Assembly (NCBI GenBank): GCA_002354205.1
Contig: DELD01000016.1
Span: 1 to 25,078 of the forward strand
Origin: Micavibrio sp. UBA2705
GTDB lineage: Bacteria; Pseudomonadota; Alphaproteobacteria; Micavibrionales; Micavibrionaceae
Reading direction: 5' to 3'
DNA: 25,078 nt
The position numbers and the translations under genes are program-made. Positions 1-7,157 of the stretch are shown here, one piece after another (position 1 is the stretch's first letter; each line of letters starts with the position of its first letter). Below the pieces are notes generated by a model. The model did no database searches. It saw only the letters and a list, made by a program, of their open reading frames with translations, and was not told the origin of the DNA.

Positions 1-24
1 AAAGAGAGCCCTAGGGCTCTCTTT
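1..24 (-). terminator. Perfect palindrome, probable terminator after the DUF4167 gene
   Basis: The first 24 bases are a perfect self-complementary palindrome with half-site AAAGAGAGCCCT. It would form a 12-bp stem, or in practice a stem of about 10 bp with a small loop, flanked by an A-run on one side and a T-run on the other. It sits about 70 bases past the DUF4167 stop codon on the minus strand and could also act on the plus strand for a gene converging from outside the window. The window edge hides what follows the stem. Confidence 0.65.
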
Positions 25-51
25 CTGTCAGACGGTAACTTTAATCCGTAA

Positions 52-67
52 ACGTACATACGTACAT
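52..67. repeat. Tandem ACGTACAT x2
   Basis: The octamer ACGTACAT occurs twice head-to-tail (52-59 and 60-67) in the 3' untranslated region of the DUF4167 gene. The same octamer recurs in inverted orientation upstream of the gene (563-570), inside the 12-bp palindrome ATGTACGTACAT at 563-574. A related TACGTACGT lies within the coding region near 422-430. Confidence 0.8.
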
Positions 68-93
68 TTACTTATGGTGTTCATATATAACTA
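60..93. repeat. Downstream arm of inverted repeat flanking the DUF4167 gene
   Basis: Read on the plus strand this arm is ACGTACAT, a short unmatched stretch, TGGTGTT, C, ATA, then TATAACTA. It is the imperfect reverse complement of 538-570. The matched blocks are 8, 7, 3 and 8 bases, with one mismatch, a three-base gap, and an unequal stretch of 7 versus 3 bases. It lies in the 3' untranslated region just after the DUF4167 stop codon at 96-98. Confidence 0.7.
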
Positions 94-95
94 TA

Positions 96-524
96 TTAAG
101 CAGGCTCAACTTCCAATGACTTAGTTGTCGTGACAACAGCTTCTTTACCAATAAGGCTTGAAGGAAGACCAAGATCATCTTCTTCAACTGGTTTAGCTCT
201 GTTACCTACATTATCATCATTACCTTCAGGAACATTACTTACAGGATGAGAGACAGCCTTACGAGGGCCGTTTATAAGCTCATCATCCCAGTCATTTACA
301 ATGCGCTGGTAATGTTCAGCGTGTTGTAAGAAATTTTGTGCGGCGACAATATCACCTGATGCGTTAGCGTCTCGCGCCAATGTCGCGTATTTTTCAACGA
401 TCTGCGCAGCTGTACCTCTGATACGTACGTCTGGACCATTGCTGTCATATACGCGTGATTTGTTATTCGTGTTATTCCTGCGTCCGCCACGAGAGCGTGA
501 ACGTCTTTGAGCACCATTTTTCAT
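96..524 (-). CDS. DUF4167 domain protein, Arg/Asn-rich N-terminus
   Basis: This is the small basic protein conserved after prmC in alphaproteobacteria; its function is unknown to me. The first ~25 residues are rich in Arg, Gly, Ser and Asn (MKNGAQRRSRSRGGRR), which suggests nucleic-acid binding. The conserved core follows: YDSNGPDVRIRGTAAQIVEKYATLARDA, then a DxxxAQNFLQHAEHYQRIV helix pair typical of DUF4167. The C-terminal half is acidic and low in complexity. I chose the ATG at 522-524 because an AGGTGA Shine-Dalgarno sequence lies about eight bases upstream; the GTG at 536 would overlap that sequence. The gene is last in the lysC-prfA-prmC direction, about 270 bases past prmC. An inverted repeat brackets it, which suggests UTR-level regulation. 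Family assignment is secure; the role is not. Confidence 0.88.
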   Translation of the reverse strand: MKNGAQRRSRSRGGRRNNTNNKSRVYDSNGPDVRIRGTAAQIVEKYATLARDANASGDIVAAQNFLQHAEHYQRIVNDWDDELINGPRKAVSHPVSNVPEGNDDNVGNRAKPVEEDDLGLPSSLIGKEAVVTTTKSLEVEPA

Positions 525-537
525 TTTTTTAGTCACC

Positions 538-570
538 TAGTTATATTTTATAAACACCACTTATGTACGT
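538..570. promoter_or_regulatory. Upstream arm of flanking inverted repeat, adjoining the DUF4167 ribosome-binding site
   Basis: This arm lies in the 5' leader of the DUF4167 gene. On the minus strand it reads ACGTACAT, AAG, TGGTGTT, T, ATA, AAA, TATAACTA and runs directly into the Shine-Dalgarno sequence AGGTGA, sharing its first A. Its partner is 60-93, past the stop codon. In the transcript the two arms could pair over about 26 bp and join the 5' and 3' ends. The 12-bp palindrome at 563-574 could alternatively be a protein-binding site. The pairing potential is seen directly; regulation is inferred. Confidence 0.5.
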
Positions 571-574
571 ACAT

Positions 575-791
575 CATACATAATCAATTGGATTCGTGTA
601 AAAACTTGTTTTGTACTTATTCACAGAATCCCTGAACAATTTACATAGGCAGCGGTTTTCGAAAATACAGATTCGCTTAGAAAATTCCTAAAAATCTCTT
701 TTCGACAAGTCAAATGACTGACATATGTTTTGAACAATCTCAATGTATCGCGGCAGTTAATTTTTGATCAACCACGCAAGTTCATTTTTTT
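575..791. other. AT-rich intergenic stretch between prmC and the DUF4167 gene
   Basis: There is no convincing coding sequence on either strand. It contains the palindrome TTTTCGAAAA at 656-665 and a long T-run (785-793) next to the prmC stop. On the minus strand TTGACT (near 705-710) and TTGATC (near 764-769) resemble -35 elements, but I see no well-placed -10 partner. The gap is longer than others in this gene string, so a separate DUF4167 promoter is plausible but not shown. Confidence 0.4.
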
Positions 792-1679
792 TTATTTATC
801 CCCACAGCTGAACACGCCGCCGCGTGCGTGTCCGCCTAGGTCATATATGATTCTTTCCAGAGTCGTGCCAGAGTTTTCACCGATTCTGGTAATTGCCTGA
901 ATCTGGTCATATCCACATTCCAGAAAAAGTCGTCCATTTGTGCGCAAATTCTTTTTTAAAGATATAAAGATTTTTTTATAGGGGTCCAAACCATCCTCGC
1001 CGCCATCTAGCGCCAGAATCGGGTCGTATGTTTTTACTGATTCTGAAAGATTCGTGATATCTGCCGATGGGATGTAAGGAGGATTCGTAACAATAACGTC
1101 TGCAACGCTATCATTCAGCGCAGAAACATAGTCCCCTTGGATGAAACTTACGCGCTCAGTAAGGCCGAGCCGATGCGCATTTTCGCGTGCGACATCTAAT
1201 GCTGCCCATGAATAATCAACAGCGACGCCCATTGCGTGCGGTATTTCCGCTAATAAAGTGAGGATAATACAGCCCGTCCCCGTGCCAATATCAACAATTT
1301 GTAACGGCGCGTCTTTATAGCGGCTTGCATTCCCCTTATGCCACGCAAGAATAGCCTCAATAATTGATTCTGTGTCGGGGCGCGGATCGAGTACATCACC
1401 ATTGACTTTAAAGGCACGCCCCCAAAACTCTTTTACGCCGTATATCTTTGCAATTGGTTCGCCTAAGATGCGCCGCTTCACATCATCAGCAATAAGTGTG
1501 AGTTGCTCTGCTGTGATTATCGTTTCTGGTGAAGTTAAAATATCGAGATACGTTTTATCTGCGCGGCTTTCTATGATGATGCGTGCATCAAGCTCAGCAC
1601 AATCTGCGTCTTCGCCACTGGCAAGCACGTCACGTAAAGACTTATATAATGCGCCCAAATCAGCAGGAAGTTTAGCCAT
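792..1679 (-). CDS. prmC: Peptide chain release factor N5-glutamine methyltransferase PrmC
   Basis: PrmC methylates the glutamine of the GGQ motif of release factors RF1 and RF2, using S-adenosylmethionine, in the cytoplasm. The 295-residue protein has the usual two parts: an N-terminal helical substrate-binding region (about 1-90) and a Rossmann methyltransferase domain. SAM motif I is VDIGTGTGC at 129-137. The diagnostic NPPY active-site motif is at residues 199-202, in the context VIVTNPPYIPSADI. Length fits the family. The start codon overlaps the end of prfA by eight bases, so the enzyme is probably translationally coupled to its substrate. Confidence 0.97.
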   Translation of the reverse strand: MAKLPADLGALYKSLRDVLASGEDADCAELDARIIIESRADKTYLDILTSPETIITAEQLTLIADDVKRRILGEPIAKIYGVKEFWGRAFKVNGDVLDPRPDTESIIEAILAWHKGNASRYKDAPLQIVDIGTGTGCIILTLLAEIPHAMGVAVDYSWAALDVARENAHRLGLTERVSFIQGDYVSALNDSVADVIVTNPPYIPSADITNLSESVKTYDPILALDGGEDGLDPYKKIFISLKKNLRTNGRLFLECGYDQIQAITRIGENSGTTLERIIYDLGGHARGGVFSCGDK

Positions 1680-2736
1680 CTAATTCAGCCAGCTTGCTTG
1701 CTTGGTCTTCTGTAATTAGCGGATGGATAATATCATTAAGCGAATTGCCCGTAAGAACCTCATCCAATTTATAAAGCGTAAGGTTAATACGGTGGTCAGT
1801 TACACGGCTTTGCGGATAATTATAAGTTCTAATCCGCTCAGAGCGGTCACCAGAGCCGACTTGCGACTTACGATCCTGCGAACGCTCTGCATCTAGGCGC
1901 TGACGCTCTGCATCATAGATTCTGGTTTTTAGGATTTTAAGGGCCTTAGCCTTGTTCTTATGCTGTGATTTCTCGTCCTGAATCGCAACAACGATGCCTG
2001 TCGGAATGTGCGTAATACGTACCGCACTATCCGTCGTGTTCACGCTCTGACCGCCACAGCCTTGCGAACGGTAAACATCTATACGTAAATCATTGTCATT
2101 GACTTCAATATCAACGTCCTCGGCTTCGGGCAGCACGGCAACAGTCGCCGCCGACGTGTGAATACGCCCCCCCGATTCTGTTTTTGGCACGCGCTGCACA
2201 CGGTGTACGCCCGATTCAAACTTCATATTCGCAAAAACGTTATGCCCGCTAATTTCAGCGATGACTTCTTTAAACCCGCCAACATCACTTTCTGATGCCT
2301 CCATAACTTCCATGCGCCAGCCCTGCGCCGCGGCATAACCTTTATACATTGTGAGCAAATCGCCCGCAAAAAGCGCGGCTTCATCACCGCCAGTACCGGC
2401 GCGGATTTCTAAAATCGCATTGCGTGCATCAGCCTCGTCTTTAGGTATCAGCGCAAAGCGAATTTGCTGTTCAAGCTCTGGGATACGTTTATCAAGCGCG
2501 AGCTTTTCTTCCATCGCCATTTCCTTCATTTCAGGGTCGGCAAGCATTTCTTCAATATCGCCCATATTATCAAGAGCAGATTCGTATTCATTAATAGCAT
2601 CAATAATAGGTGACAAATCAGCATATTCACAAGATAGACGAGTAAACTCCTCGCCGCTAAGGTTTCCCGCGGACATTAAAGAAGATAATTCTTCATGCTT
2701 AGATTTTAGTGGAGCGAGTTTTTCTTGAAACGCCAT
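1672..2736 (-). CDS. prfA: Peptide chain release factor 1
   Basis: RF1 recognises UAA and UAG stop codons and triggers peptide release on the ribosome. At 354 residues it has normal length. The PxT codon-recognition tripeptide is PKT at 184-186 within VHRVQRVPKTESGGRIHTS, and the catalytic loop is GCGGQ at 226-230 followed by SVNTTDSAVRITH. The second position of the usual GAGGQ is cysteine here. PxT rather than SPF marks it as RF1, not RF2. The ATG is preceded by GAGGA at a good distance. It overlaps prmC downstream and lies about 90 bases after the RodZ-like gene, where a possible promoter and an AT-only hairpin occur. Confidence 0.97.
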   Translation of the reverse strand: MAFQEKLAPLKSKHEELSSLMSAGNLSGEEFTRLSCEYADLSPIIDAINEYESALDNMGDIEEMLADPEMKEMAMEEKLALDKRIPELEQQIRFALIPKDEADARNAILEIRAGTGGDEAALFAGDLLTMYKGYAAAQGWRMEVMEASESDVGGFKEVIAEISGHNVFANMKFESGVHRVQRVPKTESGGRIHTSAATVAVLPEAEDVDIEVNDNDLRIDVYRSQGCGGQSVNTTDSAVRITHIPTGIVVAIQDEKSQHKNKAKALKILKTRIYDAERQRLDAERSQDRKSQVGSGDRSERIRTYNYPQSRVTDHRINLTLYKLDEVLTGNSLNDIIHPLITEDQASKLAELDG

Positions 2737-2767
2737 GTCATCCTCATTTTTATCATTTCGGTAAATA

Positions 2768-2816
2768 ATATAGTGCTTATAAAGGGTATTTTCTATAAAA
2801 AATCAACTTTTTTATA
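2768..2816 (-). promoter_or_regulatory. AT-only hairpin and possible promoter upstream of prfA
   Basis: The blocks TATAAAAAA (2794-2802) and TTTTTTATA (2808-2816) are perfectly complementary around a five-base loop. On the minus strand the hairpin spans the end of the RodZ-like gene's 3' region and the prfA leader. The loop and second arm contain TTGATT, which with TATAAG 19 bases further on makes a weak sigma-70-like promoter. An all-AT stem is a poor terminator. I give this low confidence as a functional site. Confidence 0.3.
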
Positions 2817-2825
2817 AAAACTGCG

Positions 2826-3887
2826 CTAACGTCCGTAATCCCGAAGCGCATCAGCGAACAGAGGAATACGGCGCACTACAATGCCGTTGCCGCCTAATGG
2901 TGGGATGATATCATCACCAATATAAATGTCTAATCCGCCTGCATTTCCCGTATCCATACGCCAGCCCATTGCTTCTGCAGGGACTTTAATATCATGGCCT
3001 TCTTTAAGAATACCAGTGAAGACAACGCTTCCTTCCGTATCTTTAATTTGCATCCATGTCGGGTCTTTCGCCACAATACGTATAGCATTATTACCTGCCG
3101 AGATTACATCCTCAGATGTGTCAACCTCAGCCTCTTTCTCCCCTGCAACAGTAGGCTCTGATTCTGTATTTCCTTCGAGAGCGGGCGCAGCGCCCTCAGC
3201 TTCATGCGCAGTTGTAATATCCTGCGCATTGTCTACTTTAAGGGAATCAGCATCAGCAAGTTTAAGTGTGCTGATCATTTCAGGCATCACATCCTCAACC
3301 TTTGGCGGCCAAACAGAATCTTGTACGCCATTAGCTGCGACATCAGCATTTGCAAGCGGCTCAGCATTATCTTGCAGCGTCGCCATTTGCGCTGTTTCAG
3401 CTTCGCTACCTTCGGCTGTCGTGCTTTGCATGATTTCGGCCTGATAGGACACGTCAGATAAATCATTATCATCGGCTTTGAAAAAGTGATAACAGCCGCC
3501 AACAATCAAAAGCCCTAAGACACAGACAATAAATATGCTAAAACCTGGGCGCTTGCTTTCATCCGCCGCGACAGGGAAATTATATTCAGGGCGCAGCGCC
3601 CCTTGCCCTAATTGCTGCTTATATAATGCGACGATCTGGTCACCATCTAACCCTAAATATTCTGCGTATGAGCGAATAAAGCCAATGGCATAGACGCGCC
3701 CTGGCAATTTCGATGAATCGTCAGCTTCAAGCGCTTCAAGTAAAGATGTTCTAATTCTTAATACAGATTCTACATCTTCTAGGCTGCGCCCATAATGCAA
3801 ACGTGTACGTCTTAGAATCTCGCCAACGGAAAGGCCTCTAAGGTCGTGTACTGAATTTTGTGATGGATGATCAGAATGCGTGCTCAT
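2826..3887 (-). CDS. RodZ-like HTH / DUF4115 single-pass membrane protein
   Basis: The layout matches RodZ-type cytoskeletal proteins. A cytoplasmic helix-turn-helix (HTH_25-like) lies at about residues 20-90, with GEILRRTRLHYGRSLEDVE and GRVYAIGFIRSYAEYLGLD. A single transmembrane helix is at 115-136. A long acidic, Ala/Glu-rich periplasmic linker follows, then a DUF4115-like beta domain in the last ~80 residues. RodZ links MreB filaments to the wall-synthesis machinery; this role is inferred from the family. I chose the ATG at 3885-3887 (353 residues). A start at 3983 would overlap lysC by about 50 bases and add sequence unlike the family; GGAG lies just upstream of the chosen start, though unusually close. 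The gene follows lysC by about 46 bases. Confidence 0.82.
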   Translation of the reverse strand: MSTHSDHPSQNSVHDLRGLSVGEILRRTRLHYGRSLEDVESVLRIRTSLLEALEADDSSKLPGRVYAIGFIRSYAEYLGLDGDQIVALYKQQLGQGALRPEYNFPVAADESKRPGFSIFIVCVLGLLIVGGCYHFFKADDNDLSDVSYQAEIMQSTTAEGSEAETAQMATLQDNAEPLANADVAANGVQDSVWPPKVEDVMPEMISTLKLADADSLKVDNAQDITTAHEAEGAAPALEGNTESEPTVAGEKEAEVDTSEDVISAGNNAIRIVAKDPTWMQIKDTEGSVVFTGILKEGHDIKVPAEAMGWRMDTGNAGGLDIYIGDDIIPPLGGNGIVVRRIPLFADALRDYGR

Positions 3888-3933
3888 AACTCCATTATTG
3901 TACGGCGAGAATACAATAAACTCAAGCGCCAAA

Positions 3934-5169
3934 TTACGCGATATTTTCGAGGCCATAGACACTGTGAAGCGTACGTACAGCAAGCTCAGTATATTCTTCG
4001 GCGATAAGTACAGATATTTTAATTTCTGAAGTTGATATAACCTGAATATTTATCCCTTTATCCGCCAAAGCGGCAAACATTTGCTGCGCCACACCAGCAT
4101 GTGAACGCATACCGATGCCTACGACTGAAATTTTAGCGACATCCGTAGACGATACAATTTTCGCACCTTTAAGGTCATCTGCTTTTGATAATGCTTCTTT
4201 TGCGCGATTCACATCGCTGCGTGGCACGGTAAAGGTCATATCAGTAAGTTTGCCGTCAGTGGAAATATCTTGAACAATCATATCGACATTCACGTTGGCT
4301 TCAGATAAGGGGCCAAATACTTTTGCCGCAACACCAGGAATATCTTTTAGGTTTAAAAGTGTTATTTTGGCATCGTCCCTTGAATAAGTAATGCCGTTAA
4401 CTACGTGTTCTTCCATTGTTTCGTCCTCTTTTACAACCATTGTCCCTGGCAGCTCGCTACCAATTTTATCACCAAAACTTGACAGCACCTGCACCGGCAC
4501 TTCACGCTTGAACGCCATCTCAACCGAACGCGTTTGTAGAACTTTCGCCCCTGAAGATGCCATTTCGAGCATTTCTTCATAAGAAATTGCGTTAAGCTTA
4601 CTTGCCGCAGGCACAATGCGCGGATCGGTCGTAAAGACGCCCTCAACATCTGTATATATATCGCAGCGATCTGCGCCTAGCGCAGCGGCTAAAGCGACAG
4701 CCGTAGTATCAGACCCGCCGCGCCCTAATGTTGCGATACGCCCTGCATGAGTAATACCTTGGAAGCCAGCAAGAACGGCCACCTCGTTATCATCCAAGCG
4801 TTTATTCAGTTCAGTGGGATCTATTTCCAATATACGCGCGCGACCATGTAATTCGCTGCAGATAATGGGCACTTGCCAGCCAAGCCAAGAACGCGCTGAT
4901 ATGCCCCGCTTTTGCAGCGCGATAGCCATCAGCCCCGCCGTGACTTGTTCACCGCTTGAAACCACAGAATCATATTCACTTGCATCATATAAAGAATAAA
5001 TATCAGAGCAGTGTTCAATTAGCGCATTGGTAACACCTGACATTGCAGAGACAACGACAGCAACTTTGTGCCCCAAATCGACTTCGCGTTTGATTTTATC
5101 CGCAGCGCGTTCAATACGCGCGACATCCGCGACGGATGTTCCACCAAATTTTGCGACGATTTTAGCCAT
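3934..5169 (-). CDS. lysC: Aspartate kinase
   Basis: LysC phosphorylates aspartate, the entry step to lysine, threonine, methionine and diaminopimelate. The 411-residue monofunctional form has the amino-acid-kinase signature KFGGTSVAD at 7-15 and GRGGSDTTAVALAAALGADRCDIYTDVEG in the catalytic core. Two C-terminal ACT domains (about 265-340 and 345-411) bind feedback inhibitors. No homoserine dehydrogenase domain is fused. An AGGAG lies 12 bases from the ATG. The gene is divergent from ubiG, as is usual in alphaproteobacteria. Two copies of GCAGTGAGT lie in its leader. Confidence 0.97.
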   Translation of the reverse strand: MAKIVAKFGGTSVADVARIERAADKIKREVDLGHKVAVVVSAMSGVTNALIEHCSDIYSLYDASEYDSVVSSGEQVTAGLMAIALQKRGISARSWLGWQVPIICSELHGRARILEIDPTELNKRLDDNEVAVLAGFQGITHAGRIATLGRGGSDTTAVALAAALGADRCDIYTDVEGVFTTDPRIVPAASKLNAISYEEMLEMASSGAKVLQTRSVEMAFKREVPVQVLSSFGDKIGSELPGTMVVKEDETMEEHVVNGITYSRDDAKITLLNLKDIPGVAAKVFGPLSEANVNVDMIVQDISTDGKLTDMTFTVPRSDVNRAKEALSKADDLKGAKIVSSTDVAKISVVGIGMRSHAGVAQQMFAALADKGINIQVISTSEIKISVLIAEEYTELAVRTLHSVYGLENIA

Positions 5170-5173
5170 GTTA

Positions 5174-5199
5174 ACTCACTGCTCCTGCACACTCACTGC
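5174..5199 (-). repeat. Direct repeat GCAGTGAGT x2 in the lysC leader
   Basis: The nonamer GCAGTGAGT (minus strand) occurs at 5191-5199 and 5174-5182, start to start 17 bases apart, ending five bases before the lysC ATG. The AGGAG ribosome-binding site lies between the two copies. The spacing places them near the initiation site, so they could be a binding site or alternative ribosome contacts. It could also be chance in a short leader. Confidence 0.4.
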
Positions 5200-5278
5200 C
5201 CCAAAGTGATAACAAAAAACCAGATAAAAAACAAAATAAAACTTTGCTTCACAATGGAATAGCACTAAATTCATCTCT

Positions 5279-5284
5279 TATAAT
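5279..5284 (+). promoter_or_regulatory. Consensus -10 box upstream of ubiG
   Basis: A perfect TATAAT lies 17 bases before the ubiG ATG. The -35 region is poor (TGGAAT at an 18-base spacing). If used, the leader would be only about ten bases long. The rest of the lysC-ubiG divergent gap (5170-5301) is A-rich and holds no other clear element. Confidence 0.4.
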
Positions 5285-5301
5285 AAAGGCGATAAAGTGA
5301 A

Positions 5302-6051
5302 ATGACGCAAAAAACCAGTTTAAATCAGCAAGAAATAGACAATTTCAGCAAAGATTCCGCCCAATGGTGGGATATTGACGGCCCATTTGCGCCACTGCAT
5401 AAATTAAACCCAACGAGAATGCTGTATATAAAAGAGCAAATACAGGCACATTTCGCTGATAAAAACCTTTCTACAGAACTCAAAACGCCACTAAAAGACC
5501 TGAGCGCGATTGATATTGGCTGCGGCGGCGGCTTGGTAAGCGAATCTTTGGCGCGTATGGGCGCAAAAACGGTCGGGCTGGATGCCGACCCAAACGCAAT
5601 TACCTGCGCACGGGAACATGCAAAAACATCGGGTCTAAACGTTGATTACCACAACATCACATCGGAGGATTTTCTAGCGCGGCACGGCAAGACGTTTGAC
5701 GTTGTTTGCGCGTTAGAGATTATTGAACATGTCGACAACCCAGAATTCTTCGTTGAAACAGCATTAAAACTATTAAAGCCAGACGGAATACTCATCCTTT
5801 CCACCTTGAACCGCACAATAAAATCGGCCGTTTTAGGCATATTTGCAGCTGAATATGTGTTTAACCTTGTACCAAAGGGGACGCATTCGCATGAAAAATT
5901 TATTAAACCATCAGAACTGGCGCGCATGTTGCGCCAATGCGGCGCGCACCATACAGATGTCACCGGACTTAAATATGAACTTAAAAATGATGCTTTCGTC
6001 CTCGACAACACTGATTTATCAGTAAATTACTTTATGTGCGCTGTGAAATAA
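5302..6051 (+). CDS. ubiG: Ubiquinone biosynthesis O-methyltransferase UbiG
   Basis: UbiG performs both O-methylations in ubiquinone synthesis, with SAM, at the membrane surface. The N-terminus IDNFSKDSAQWWDIDGPFAPLHKLNPTR is diagnostic for UbiG. SAM motif I is DIGCGGGLV at 71-79, with the acidic end of strand two in VGLDAD. The motif VCALEIIEHVDNP and the segment with KGTHSHEKFIKPSELARML match the family. At 249 residues the length is normal. It is transcribed away from lysC. Confidence 0.96.
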   Translation: MTQKTSLNQQEIDNFSKDSAQWWDIDGPFAPLHKLNPTRMLYIKEQIQAHFADKNLSTELKTPLKDLSAIDIGCGGGLVSESLARMGAKTVGLDADPNAITCAREHAKTSGLNVDYHNITSEDFLARHGKTFDVVCALEIIEHVDNPEFFVETALKLLKPDGILILSTLNRTIKSAVLGIFAAEYVFNLVPKGTHSHEKFIKPSELARMLRQCGAHHTDVTGLKYELKNDAFVLDNTDLSVNYFMCAVK

Positions 6052-6118
6052 GTGCAAAAAATGAAAAACAGATGATCATATATTGGTTTTCAAACAAAAA
6101 AAGGATATATTCTTCGCT

Positions 6119-6316
6119 ATGGAATTAAATTATATATTTTTTATACTCTCATTGGTTTTCGTTGCCCTTACCGTCTTTAGCATGATGGGCGGTTTTTCCG
6201 TCATGATGAAAGGCGGCGAAGAAAACGCAAAACGCAGCAATAAATTCATGCAGCTCCGCGTCGCGTTCCAAGCTTTAGCTTTAGTTTGTTTCGCCGCAGC
6301 CATGTTCACAAGCTAA
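6119..6316 (+). CDS. Twin-transmembrane HIG1-like inner membrane protein
   Basis: This is a 65-residue protein with two transmembrane helices (about 3-26 and 44-63) joined by a short basic-polar loop GGEENAKRSNKFMQLR. That is the pattern of the alphaproteobacterial twin-transmembrane proteins related to the HIG1 domain, found before etfB in many genomes. Mitochondrial HIG1 proteins associate with respiratory supercomplexes; a similar role here is only inferred. I chose the ATG at 6119. AAGGA lies 13 bases upstream, which is long; a TTG at 6083 would add 12 non-family residues. A hairpin overlaps its stop codon, and etfB follows. Confidence 0.78.
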   Translation: MELNYIFFILSLVFVALTVFSMMGGFSVMMKGGEENAKRSNKFMQLRVAFQALALVCFAAAMFTS

Positions 6317-6328
6317 GCACCGCTTAGC
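6312..6328 (+). promoter_or_regulatory. Intercistronic hairpin before etfB
   Basis: GCTAAGC and GCTTAGC form a perfect 7-bp stem with a three-base loop. The stop codon of the HIG1-like gene is inside the left arm. No T-run follows, so it is not an intrinsic terminator. It lies about 15 bases before the etfB ribosome-binding site AAAAGGAT and may mark a processing or stability boundary that sets different levels of the two messages. Confidence 0.5.
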
Positions 6329-6357
6329 ATCAAAATTCACTTAAAAGGATTTGTTTT

Positions 6358-7128
6358 ATGAAGATACTTGTCCCCGTAAAAAGAGCGATTGATTATAACG
6401 TCAAAGTGCGCGTTAAAACGGATAATAGCGGCGTTGACCTTGCGAATGTCAAAATGTCGATGAACCCGTTTGATGAAATTGCCATTGAAGAAGCCGTGCG
6501 CCTGAAAGAAAAAGGTGTTGCGAGCGAGATTATCGCTATTTCAATTGGCCCTGCACAGGTACAAGAAACGCTGCGTACAGCTTTGGCTGTTGGCGCTGAC
6601 CGTGCGATACGTATTCAAACCGATGTCCCGACAGACCTTGGCGGCGTTGAACCTTTAGCTGTAGCAAAATGCCTTAAAGCTATTGTTGAAAAAGAAAATC
6701 CAGACCTTGTCATTATGGGCAAACAGTCCATTGATGACGATTCAAACCAAACGGGTCAAATGCTCGCTGCCCTTCTCGGCTGGCCGCAAGCGACGTTTGC
6801 ATCTGAATTAAACATCAGCGAATCTAAAGACAGCGCAGAAGTTACCCGCGAAATTGATGGCGGACTTGAAACGCTCGGCGTGAAGCTGCCTGCTGTTGTG
6901 ACTACGGATTTACGCTTAAATGAACCGCGCTATGCATCATTGCCAAACATTATGAAGGCGAAAAAGAAGCCTTTGGATGATATTAGCGCAGAAGAACTTG
7001 GTGTTTCATTTGAACCGCGCCTTAAAATTCTAAATGTTTCCCCGCCGCCAGTGCGTGAAGCAGGCATTAAGGTTGATAGCGTTGATAGCTTGATCGACAA
7101 GCTCAAAAACGAAGCAAAAGTTATTTAA
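6358..7128 (+). CDS. etfB: Electron transfer flavoprotein beta subunit
   Basis: EtfB pairs with EtfA to carry electrons from acyl-CoA and other dehydrogenases to ETF:ubiquinone oxidoreductase; the beta subunit holds AMP. The start MKILVPVKRAIDYNVKVRVK and SMNPFDEIAIEEAVRLKEKG are strongly conserved. GKQSIDDDSNQTGQMLAALLGWPQATFA contributes to nucleotide binding. The recognition-loop segment NEPRYASLPNIMKAKKK docks partner dehydrogenases. It is 256 residues long, of normal length. A good AAGGA site precedes the ATG, and etfA follows after 29 bases, as a stoichiometric pair. Confidence 0.97.
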   Translation: MKILVPVKRAIDYNVKVRVKTDNSGVDLANVKMSMNPFDEIAIEEAVRLKEKGVASEIIAISIGPAQVQETLRTALAVGADRAIRIQTDVPTDLGGVEPLAVAKCLKAIVEKENPDLVIMGKQSIDDDSNQTGQMLAALLGWPQATFASELNISESKDSAEVTREIDGGLETLGVKLPAVVTTDLRLNEPRYASLPNIMKAKKKPLDDISAEELGVSFEPRLKILNVSPPPVREAGIKVDSVDSLIDKLKNEAKVI

Positions 7129-7157
7129 TTAAATTATAAAGAAATTATGAGGTTAAC

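Noticed and set aside
60..570. DUF4167 gene as a mobile cassette bounded by terminal inverted repeats
   Set aside because: The gene is in its conserved position after prmC, no transposase is present and no target-site duplication is visible; UTR regulation explains the repeat better.
1372..1683. Plus-strand reading frame of about 100 codons opposite prmC
   Set aside because: It lies wholly antisense to a clear prmC, has a low-complexity Ser/Arg-rich product and no family match; it is a shadow of real coding sequence.
2926..3444. 172-codon plus-strand frame opposite the RodZ-like gene
   Set aside because: It is antisense to the Ala/Glu-rich linker, and its Ser/Ala-rich composition is what the complement of such codons gives.
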